From positions 1-9,850 of the forward strand of contig CAMTBF010000100.1 in assembly GCA_947068385.1 (NCBI GenBank): a DNA stretch of 9,850 nt, written 5' to 3'. Each line of letters starts with the position of its first letter. The first letter of the stretch is position 1. A model generated the notes under the pieces. It worked only from the letters and a program-made list of their open reading frames with translations, was not told where the DNA came from and did not search any database. Both the position numbers and the translations under genes were made by a program. Below are positions 4,451-9,850 of this stretch, one piece after another. The stretch comes from an uncultured Lachnospiraceae bacterium. Lineage in GTDB: Bacteria > Bacillota > Clostridia > Lachnospirales > Lachnospiraceae.

Positions 4451-6533
4451 GAAGGTCGCAGTGAAGCGGCCGGAAGGGAAGGGCTGGAAGAAAGGCAAGC
4501 GCGTGGCGGCCCAGCTCTCCGGAGGATACCTGATCCTGGAACTGTGGAACGATGGGACATGGATTTACAGGCATGCCGTGGATTTGGAGACTGGGGAGTA
4601 TGCCTCTTGCGACATGACTGGCCTATGGACGCAGGAGAACCTGAATAACGCCTTTGCGTGCGGCAACTGCTGGACCATCGTGGATGAGGAGAGGTTCCCT
4701 TTGTCCCAAAAAGAAAGGGAGCTGGCGCTGGATGCCCTGAAGGTCAACTGGCCAGATGCTGACGTATACGAGAGGATAGGTTCCCTGGAGCGGGAATATT
4801 CCCGTGAGCGCAGGGACAGGAAAGAGGACAGGCGCGTCCAGAGGGTGAACGACCTGATGGACAGCGTCCCCGACATTGACAGGGCCGCATTGGAGTGGAT
4901 TGACGACCAGGCATCTGGCTCCCTGCATTATGCCATCTGGGACAAGACGGACGATGCCTACCAATGCACAGCCTGTGGCCGCAGCTTCGCGGCATCATCA
5001 GCAAAAGCAAAGATGACTCATAAAGGGGATGCCACATGCCCATTATGCGGACAGGCCCTCATCGTGGAGAAGAGGAGGAGCTCCCTACAGAAGAAGGCCC
5101 GCCTGACGCTGATCCAGAAGCTGGACGATAAGCGTGGGATAGAGAGGCATTTTGACGTGACGGTGGACTGGGAGATATTCCGCGTGGTCAAGCTGAAGGA
5201 GACCATCCGCTGCATGCTGCATAGGGGGGCGTGGAGCAGGGATGCGTTCGATTTATACTACCTGCAGCATGGCGGGTGGGACAACAAGGGAAATTCCTTC
5301 AACCATCGGTGGAAGCCTGGGTATCTGTATCCGCAGGGCATCCAGGAAGGGCTGGCTGGGACAGTATATCAGGATTGGACGGACGTCTTCGAGTATATGG
5401 CTGCCATGGGCATGAAAGCGAACTATAACAGGCTCCTGGTGGACACAAGGAAAAGCTTCATCAGTACAGTGGAATACTTGGCCAAGGGGCGCTTCCGCCA
5501 GTTGCTGGAGGATATATCCGATGAAGTGGACTATATCCATGGGTATGGCGGATGGAACGCCTTGGACACCAGCAAAAAGGATATCTGTGCCGTGATGCGC
5601 ATCCGGGACATGCAAAAAATAAACAGGCTGCGCCAGGAGGACGGGGGCATCGACATGCTGGAATGGATGCAATGGGCGGACAAGGAAGGGAAGCGGATAG
5701 GGAGCGATGTGCTCTCCTGGTACGGGAGGAATGGAATCACGAATGCCAAGTACCGTTCCAGCCGGGCGTCCAGGCGCCTGTCCCCGGAGCAGCTGATGAA
5801 CTACCTGAATCGGCAGATGGCGGAATCATATGGCGGGAAGCGGAAGGCTAAGGCCGTGTTCGAGACATATGAGGACTACCTTTCCATGTCGGAGAGGCTG
5901 GGGAAGGACATGTCGGACGCGATGGTGTACCGCCCCAGGGAGCTGAAGCGGCGGCACGGCGAAGCCGTGGAGGAGAACAATAGGCGCATTGAAGCCGAGA
6001 GGGCTAGGATGGACAAGGAACAGGCCAGGAAGGATGCGGAGCGCATGGAGGAGAAATACCCTGGCTCTGAAGCCATCCTTGCGACGATAAGGCCCAAGTA
6101 CGAGTACGGGAATGAACGCTTCCGCATCACGGTGCCTCACAGCTTCATCGACATCGTATCGGAGGGGATGGCGCTCCACCACTGCGTTGGGAACACGGAG
6201 CGGTACTTCGACCGCATCCTGCAGCACGAGACGTACATATGCTTTCTGCGCCGGGCGGAGGAGCCGGAAAAGCCATACTACACCATAGAGGTGGAGCCCG
6301 GAGGCACCATAAGGCAGCACCGCGGCATGCTGGACGAGGAGCCTGGCATAGAGGAGGTGAAGCCGTTCCTGCGGGAGTGGCAGAAGGAGATACGGAAGCG
6401 GATGCGGGAGGAGGACCATGAGCATGCCAGGCTGAGCGCCGTGAAGCGCGAGGAGAACCTGGAGGAGCTGAGGCGGAAGAACAACACGAGGGTGCTGGAG
6501 GCCCTGATGGAGGATCTGATGGAGGTGGTGTGA
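4431..6533 (+). CDS. PcfJ-like protein with zinc ribbon, 700 aa
   Basis: PcfJ is named from the conjugative plasmid pCF10 and its biochemical role is not known; relatives are frequent in prophages and integrative elements. Seen here: a basic N-terminus (1-30); a zinc ribbon with C179-x2-C182 and C203-x2-C206; a large helical middle; a charged coiled coil at about 505-545 (EENNRRIEAERARMDKEQ); and the PcfJ core at 564-633, with FRITVPHSF, MALHHCVGNTERYF (H583, H584, C585) and RQHRGM (Q629, H630), the conserved His/Cys-rich part of the family. A charged helical tail follows. Its start lies 20 bases inside the upstream gene, and its stop shares TGATG with the next one. The family assignment is fairly firm; enzymatic action cannot be inferred. 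Confidence 0.85.
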   Translation: MKRKQIEKVAVKRPEGKGWKKGKRVAAQLSGGYLILELWNDGTWIYRHAVDLETGEYASCDMTGLWTQENLNNAFACGNCWTIVDEERFPLSQKERELALDALKVNWPDADVYERIGSLEREYSRERRDRKEDRRVQRVNDLMDSVPDIDRAALEWIDDQASGSLHYAIWDKTDDAYQCTACGRSFAASSAKAKMTHKGDATCPLCGQALIVEKRRSSLQKKARLTLIQKLDDKRGIERHFDVTVDWEIFRVVKLKETIRCMLHRGAWSRDAFDLYYLQHGGWDNKGNSFNHRWKPGYLYPQGIQEGLAGTVYQDWTDVFEYMAAMGMKANYNRLLVDTRKSFISTVEYLAKGRFRQLLEDISDEVDYIHGYGGWNALDTSKKDICAVMRIRDMQKINRLRQEDGGIDMLEWMQWADKEGKRIGSDVLSWYGRNGITNAKYRSSRASRRLSPEQLMNYLNRQMAESYGGKRKAKAVFETYEDYLSMSERLGKDMSDAMVYRPRELKRRHGEAVEENNRRIEAERARMDKEQARKDAERMEEKYPGSEAILATIRPKYEYGNERFRITVPHSFIDIVSEGMALHHCVGNTERYFDRILQHETYICFLRRAEEPEKPYYTIEVEPGGTIRQHRGMLDEEPGIEEVKPFLREWQKEIRKRMREEDHEHARLSAVKREENLEELRRKNNTRVLEALMEDLMEVV

Positions 6534-8143
6534 TGGGGATGTCTGTAGGAGGATATGGCGTGGCGGGCATGGTACGGTGCGCCTGCGGGAACGAGGCCCA
6601 CGTGGTGGCCAGCGGTGTCGGTGCCTATGTCAGATGCCCCATATGCGGGGCTGGCACCTATATGTGCAACAATAAGGAGGATGCCATAAAGATGTTTCAG
6701 GAGACGTATGGATTGGAGGACGTAAGGGGCACGGAAGTCCTTGCCTTTGCAAGGTATCAGGATCTGGAAAGGGCGGCAGACCGCACGGCGGTGAAGATAA
6801 AAGAGGGCTTCATGGAGATGGGGTACATCCTGAAGGTGGCCAGGGACACGGATATCTTGGCTGGCTCCGGATACATGGGCCATGAGGAGTTCGCCGAGAA
6901 GCGGTACGGCCTGGACAAAGGGACGGTGTCCAGGTACATCCGGATAGTGGAGCGATTCTCGGTAGGAGGCAACAGCCATGTGCTGCAGGAGGGGTACAGG
7001 AATATCGGCTTCGCGAAGCTGTCCCTGATGCTGCACATGCCGGACGCGATAGCGGAGGAGATAACCGAGAGCTACAGCAAGCAGGAGGTACAGGCGATAA
7101 AGGAGGAGGTTGACGCTGAACATGCGGTCAGCGACATCGAGGTGGCCATCGAGGCTGCACAGGCTCCGGAGCCGGAGAGGGAAGGGAGCCTCCTGGAGCG
7201 GGCCGTCCGGCAGCTGGGCAGGGAGCAGCCGGCCTTGTATCGCAAGCTGCATGGCATCCATGCCGTGGGCGGCACGGCGGGCATGGTGATGGACACATTG
7301 GCCCCTCAGGGCGATGCTGTCTACATGGTGAGGATACCTGGCACCGGGCGGCTGATGATTTCCTTTTCCGGCACTGCGGCCAGCGTGACGAACGTCAGGA
7401 GCGGGGACAAGGAGAGGTATGCCATGGATGATGTCATGGCAGCAGCCATGGGCATTATGCATCCCGTCCCTGTGGAGGACTCCTGGCAGCAGGAGTATGG
7501 GGAGCCGATGGAGACGGTGGTGGATGCTGTCCAGGAGCCAGTAGCGGATGGGCAGGGGGTGGTGAAAGCAGCTTCGCCCCAGAAGAAGGAGAAGAGGAAG
7601 GAATCCAAGGTAGTGAAGGCGGCACCGCCAAAGGCTGCAAAAAAGGAGCATGGGGACGGAAAGTCCGCAAAGGCCATGGCAGAGGAGGTGCATCCGGAGC
7701 CGGAGGAGCAGATGCCGGGCCAGATGGAGGTCGCAGACTATCCGGAGGCGATACCGGATGCCACTTTCGAGGAAATCGTGGAGGCTCCTCCTGTGGAGGC
7801 AGCAGCGGAGCCGGACGGAGAGGCGGAAGGGCTTGATGCGAATGATGTGGGCGAGGCTGCCATGGCGATTGCCGAGAGGGCAGCAGGCGCTATGGATGCC
7901 GCCATGAATAGGGATGTCCCTGTGCATGGGGAAGACGAAGAAGCCGCCGTGGACGCCGCCCTCCGCAGGGAGGAGCTCCGGATGGGGATACGGAAGCACA
8001 TGGATCGTCTGCAGAAATATTTCACTATATGGGATGGCAGGACGATGCCCACGGAGTACCTGGAGAAAGCGTATCAGAATGCCATAGACCTGGCAGCAGA
8101 CCTGGAGAGGCTGCTGGACATGAGGGAGGAGACGGATGGCTAA
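6533..8143 (+). CDS. Zinc-ribbon and HTH protein with long low-complexity linker, 536 aa
   Basis: Start ATG 6533 overlaps the PcfJ stop and has GGAGGTGG at 6521-6528. A CxC (C16, C18) and CxxC (C35, C38) pair form an N-terminal zinc ribbon. Residues about 88-145 hold a helix-turn-helix of the kind seen in phage and ICE ParB-like or DUF3102-like proteins: FMEMGYILKVARDTDILAGS, then GHEEFAEKRYGLDKGTVSRY (DKGTVSRY near 128-135 is the recognition helix). GFAKLSLMLHMPDAI and ITESYSKQEVQAIKEEVDAE follow. A globular middle ends near 310. Residues about 335-465 are Ala/Glu/Lys/Pro-rich and disordered-looking with a Lys-rich patch. A helical C-terminus (GIRKHMDRLQKYF to LERLLDMREE) closes the protein. 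Likely DNA-binding; a partition- or replication-related role is inference. Confidence 0.8.
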   Translation: MGMSVGGYGVAGMVRCACGNEAHVVASGVGAYVRCPICGAGTYMCNNKEDAIKMFQETYGLEDVRGTEVLAFARYQDLERAADRTAVKIKEGFMEMGYILKVARDTDILAGSGYMGHEEFAEKRYGLDKGTVSRYIRIVERFSVGGNSHVLQEGYRNIGFAKLSLMLHMPDAIAEEITESYSKQEVQAIKEEVDAEHAVSDIEVAIEAAQAPEPEREGSLLERAVRQLGREQPALYRKLHGIHAVGGTAGMVMDTLAPQGDAVYMVRIPGTGRLMISFSGTAASVTNVRSGDKERYAMDDVMAAAMGIMHPVPVEDSWQQEYGEPMETVVDAVQEPVADGQGVVKAASPQKKEKRKESKVVKAAPPKAAKKEHGDGKSAKAMAEEVHPEPEEQMPGQMEVADYPEAIPDATFEEIVEAPPVEAAAEPDGEAEGLDANDVGEAAMAIAERAAGAMDAAMNRDVPVHGEDEEAAVDAALRREELRMGIRKHMDRLQKYFTIWDGRTMPTEYLEKAYQNAIDLAADLERLLDMREETDG

Positions 8144-8444
8144 GAGCATCATGCACAGCAAGGAGGACAGGACATGCTACCTATGCATGCTCCTGCGGGA
8201 CGATTACGGCACCAGGGCAGACCTGCAGGAGCACCATGCCATGCCGGGCACCGCGAACAGGAGGCTCTCCGAGCGCTATGGGCTGAAGGTGTACCTGTGC
8301 ATCGAACATCATCTGGTAGGGCCGGATGCGGTGCACAACAACATAAGGCTCCGGCGGCTCCTGCAGGCGAACGCGCAGATGGCTTTCGAACGGAAGCATT
8401 CTCATGAAGAATGGATGGAGGCCTTCGGGCGCAACTTTATCTAG
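8136..8444 (+). CDS. HNH-like, zinc-binding phage protein, 102 aa
   Basis: The ATG at 8136 follows GGGAGGAGAC and overlaps the previous gene by 8 bases. Metal and possible catalytic residues are in HNH-like order: C14-x2-C17, E32-H33-H34, G38-T39-A40-N41-R42, C55-x2-H58-H59, H67-N68-N69. The TCYLC, LQEHHAMPGTANRRLSERYG and LKVYLCIEHH blocks match small phage proteins I recall as HNH-type. The two Cys plus C55/H58 would hold a structural zinc, and H33/H34 with N69 would make the beta-beta-alpha site. No separate DNA-binding domain is seen. Alternatively a non-cleaving DNA-binding relative. Similar proteins commonly sit just before replication genes. Confidence 0.8.
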   Translation: MAKSIMHSKEDRTCYLCMLLRDDYGTRADLQEHHAMPGTANRRLSERYGLKVYLCIEHHLVGPDAVHNNIRLRRLLQANAQMAFERKHSHEEWMEAFGRNFI

Positions 8445-8490
8445 CCTTTCTGGAGAAATTGATACATCACGGCAACTGTAGGCAGGGATT

Positions 8491-8510
8491 CTGGGGGCTC
8501 CGGCCCCTGG
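8491..8510 (+). promoter_or_regulatory. GC-rich hairpin directly upstream of an RBS
   Basis: CTGGGGGC (8491-8498), loop TCCG, then GCCCCTGG (8503-8510): eight pairs, of which five are GC and two are G-T wobbles. It ends at the first base before the AAAGGAGGG ribosome binding site (8511-8519). No T-run follows, so it is not a standard terminator; a translational attenuator or an mRNA-stabilising stem is possible. The rest of the 79-base gap 8445-8523 shows nothing further. Confidence 0.5.
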
Positions 8511-8523
8511 AAAGGAGGGATGG

Positions 8524-8697
8524 GTGCTGACAGAGAAACAGAAGAGTGGCATCAGGGACATTAAGGGGTTCTCGCCACGATACCAGGATGATTTCGACAG
8601 GCGGTGGGAGGAGGCGGTGGAAAGGCTCCGCGGCTCCTGCGCCGACCTCGGAAGGATAGCGCTCACGGTAGAGTGGGGCAGAACAGTGAAGCGATAG
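8524..8697 (+). CDS. Hypothetical protein, 57 aa, GTG start
   Basis: Begins at GTG 8524 with AAAGGAGGG at 8511-8519 and five bases of spacing. The ATG at 8520 sits too close to that site and gives only 14 codons. The product is basic and helical: MLTEKQKSGIRDIKGFSP, then YQDDFDRRWEEAVERLRGSC and RIALTVEWGRTVKR. No family is recognised and no membrane segment is seen. The stop TAG is part of the next gene's AGGAGG site, indicating translational coupling with the 8706 gene. GC-rich codon use matches the cassette. Confidence 0.6.
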   Translation: MLTEKQKSGIRDIKGFSPRYQDDFDRRWEEAVERLRGSCADLGRIALTVEWGRTVKR

Positions 8698-8705
8698 GAG
8701 GCGCT

Positions 8706-8882
8706 ATGGACAGTCAGGAGAAGCAGAAGCTGTACGAGGAGTACATAGCAGAGGTGAGCCCTATGGCAGCAGCCATCGGGCGCAGGGTGCCGTATCAGCT
8801 GGAGTATCTGCGGAAGTATGGAGACAAAGCTTCAGGGCAGCAGGTGGAAGCTGGCAAGAATGAAATGGGTAAAAACATCTAA
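8706..8882 (+). CDS. Hypothetical protein, 58 aa
   Basis: ATG 8706 follows AGGAGG (8696-8701), which overlaps the previous stop. The product is short and helical (MDSQEKQKLYEEYIAEVSPM, then AIGRRVPYQLEYLRKYGDKAS) with a polar end GQQVEAGKNEMGKNI. No family recognised. The base composition shifts from GC-rich to AT-rich within its last third, near the junction with the replication module, so the C-terminal part may mark a recombination point. Confidence 0.6.
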   Translation: MDSQEKQKLYEEYIAEVSPMAAAIGRRVPYQLEYLRKYGDKASGQQVEAGKNEMGKNI

Positions 8883-8888
8883 AAGAAT

Positions 8889-8893
8889 GGAGG
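8889..8893 (+). promoter_or_regulatory. Ribosome binding site that selects the ATG at 8901
   Basis: GGAGG lies one base before the ATG at 8895 but seven before the second ATG at 8901, so 8901 is taken as the start. Confidence 0.7.
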
Positions 8894-8900
8894 CATGCTG

Positions 8901-9782
8901 ATGGCAAGACCACCGAAAAAAGGAATTGATTATTCAGGGTGGTCGGTAACGATTTTTGACAATGATACCAAAATAGACAAGCTTCTTGATGCGCATGGGT
9001 GGATAGGATTTGGGGTTTACTTCTATTTGTGCCAGAGAGCGTATGGAGGAGAAGGATATTTCTACCGATGGGGCTATGACGATTGTGCATCCACATCAAG
9101 AAAGATGGGCGGCGGCGTTAGTTCTGGTACGGTAAAGGAAGCCGTGGGCTACTGCTTGCAGATTGGTCTTTTTGACAAAGGGCTGTTTGACAGGTGGGGA
9201 GTGCTTACCAGTAGAGGTATCCAAAGAAGATATTGGGAAGTTGTTAAGGAACGGGATGTGCGTTCTGTGATTTCCGACTACTGGCTTTTGCAAGACAGTG
9301 AATGCAAAGGTTTAATAAAGACACCATTAAATACCACTTTTCTGGATGGAAATGAGGGTTTCCCGGGGGGAAATGAGGGTTTTCTGGATGGAAATGAGGG
9401 TTTCCGCCCTATAAAGGAAAGTAAAGGAAAGGAAAGGAGAGCAAATGAAAGTAAAGGAAAGGAAAAAGAAGTGAAAAAAAGGAAAGAAGAATCTTCTCCC
9501 TCTTTAGCGACATATTTTACAAACAATGAACCTTTGAATCGTACTTTTCTCGATTTTATAGAGATGAGAAAGAAAATTAAAAAACCTATGACAGATAGGG
9601 CAATAGAACTTTCCGTAAGGAAACTGGAGGATTTATCCAAAACCTCATTCGGTGAAATGGATGAGGGGATGGCAATAAAGATTCTGGAGCAATCAATCAT
9701 GAACTGCTGGCAAGGGCTGTTCCCTCTGAAGGAGGGGCAGCAGACCAGGAATAACATATATGACGAATGGAGGAACGCATGA
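8901..9782 (+). CDS. Lin1244/DUF4373-type replication initiator, 293 aa
   Basis: The N-terminal domain (about residues 1-120: MARPPKKGIDYS, then FDNDTKIDKLLDAHGWIGFGVYFYLCQRAY, YYWGYDD-like RWGYDDCA, VSSGTVKEAVGYCLQIGLFD, SRGIQRRYW) matches the Lin1244/Lin1753 N-terminal domain of Firmicute phage replication proteins. Residues 148-168 repeat (L/P)(D/G)GNEGF three times, and ESKGKE recurs at 173 and 183. The charged linker is followed by a C-terminal helical domain (ATYFTNNEPLNRTFLDFIEM to IKILEQSIMNCWQGLFPLKE, about 200-285) with the WxGLFPLK end typical of DnaD-like replisome organisers. It probably opens the origin and brings in the helicase loader. It is AT-rich, unlike the GC-rich genes before it, and its stop overlaps the next start (ATGA). 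Confidence 0.85.
   Translation: MARPPKKGIDYSGWSVTIFDNDTKIDKLLDAHGWIGFGVYFYLCQRAYGGEGYFYRWGYDDCASTSRKMGGGVSSGTVKEAVGYCLQIGLFDKGLFDRWGVLTSRGIQRRYWEVVKERDVRSVISDYWLLQDSECKGLIKTPLNTTFLDGNEGFPGGNEGFLDGNEGFRPIKESKGKERRANESKGKEKEVKKRKEESSPSLATYFTNNEPLNRTFLDFIEMRKKIKKPMTDRAIELSVRKLEDLSKTSFGEMDEGMAIKILEQSIMNCWQGLFPLKEGQQTRNNIYDEWRNA
9342..9404 (+). repeat. Three 21-bp tandem iteron-like repeats inside the replication gene
   Basis: GGAAATGAGGGTTT begins at 9348, 9369 and 9390, exactly 21 bp apart. Units 1 (9342-9362) and 3 (9384-9404) are identical; unit 2 (9363-9383) differs at its first half and last base. 21 bp is two helical turns and within the usual iteron length. The repeat is in frame (7 codons), so it also encodes the GNEGF peptide repeat. 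Confidence 0.8.
9417..9465 (+). repeat. 19-bp direct repeat within a polypurine tract
   Basis: GAAAGTAAAGGAAAGGAAA occurs at 9417-9435 and 9447-9465, 30 bp apart, in an almost pure A/G stretch (about 9410-9490) directly after the 21-bp repeats. It encodes the peptide repeat ESKGKE. A/G-rich, easily melted DNA beside iterons fits an unwinding element, but this may simply be a charged linker. Confidence 0.55.
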
Positions 9783-9850
9783 TGATGACAAGGGAAGAGA
9801 CGACTTACACAGCAGATTTTGGAGAAGCAGAGGTAACTAAAAAAGGAGAA
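9779..9850 (+). CDS. Partial CDS at window edge, 24 codons seen
   Basis: ATG 9779 (also 9782 and 9785 in frame) follows GGAGG at 9769-9773 with five bases of spacing, and overlaps the previous stop. The visible start, MMMTREETTYTADFGEAEVT, remains open at the window end. The position directly after a DnaD-like initiator fits a helicase loader (DnaC-like) or another replication gene, but no motif is yet visible. Confidence 0.5.
   Translation, partial: MMMTREETTYTADFGEAEVTKKGE

Noticed and set aside
6278..8161. Minus-strand open frame of 627 codons antisense to the HTH/linker gene
   Set aside because: It is Leu/His/Pro-rich, has no RBS or domain, and mirrors a well-supported plus-strand gene in GC-rich DNA where antisense frames stay open by chance.
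8491..8510. Hairpin as an intrinsic terminator
   Set aside because: No T-run follows; an RBS follows instead, and genes continue on the same strand.
9342..9404. Three evenly spaced repeats as a CRISPR array
   Set aside because: Units are contiguous with no spacers, and they lie in frame inside a coding sequence.

Overview
The window looks like the early (regulation and replication) region of a prophage or related integrative element from a GC-moderate Firmicute, most likely a gut Lachnospiraceae/Clostridia relative. The grounds are strong AGGAGG-type ribosome binding sites before nearly every gene, tightly packed and overlapping small genes, two Cro/C1-type helix-turn-helix proteins, a PcfJ-like protein, an HNH-like protein and a Lin1244/DUF4373-type replication initiator. 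There are no rRNA, tRNA, IS or CRISPR features, and no integrase or structural phage genes, so prophage versus conjugative element cannot be decided from the window alone.

Layout. (1) Bases 1-739 are AT-richer: a small XRE-type HTH gene (49-240) whose frame is open to the window edge, an unknown 85-aa gene (287-544), and a single minus-strand 64-aa gene (739-545) whose stop abuts the preceding stop. (2) Bases 740-866 form a divergent control region with two face-to-face promoter-like elements sharing one TATA, a long dyad and an imperfect direct repeat. (3) Bases 867-8882 are a visibly GC-rich, all-plus-strand operon: an HTH regulator, four small unknown or weakly recognised genes (including a two-helix membrane peptide with a TTG start), an 88-nt leader with predicted hairpins, then a cassette of an unknown 167-aa protein, a catalytically degenerate RNase H-like protein, an acidic 163-aa protein, a protein resembling the DUF7666 type, a 700-aa zinc-ribbon PcfJ-like protein, a zinc-ribbon/HTH/low-complexity protein, an HNH-like protein and two small unknown genes. 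(4) From about 8890 the base composition drops back to AT-rich with the DnaD-like replication initiator (8901-9782), which carries three 21-bp tandem repeats and a polypurine tract inside its coding sequence, followed by an overlapping partial gene at the window edge.

How it may work together (inference): the 740-866 switch and its HTH protein would control one long transcript. The cassette of nucleic-acid-type proteins (RNase H fold, zinc ribbons, HTH, HNH) precedes the replication initiator, whose internal iteron-like repeats are a plausible replication origin. The least described parts are the inactive RNase H-like / acidic protein / DUF7666-like / PcfJ cassette and the candidate origin.
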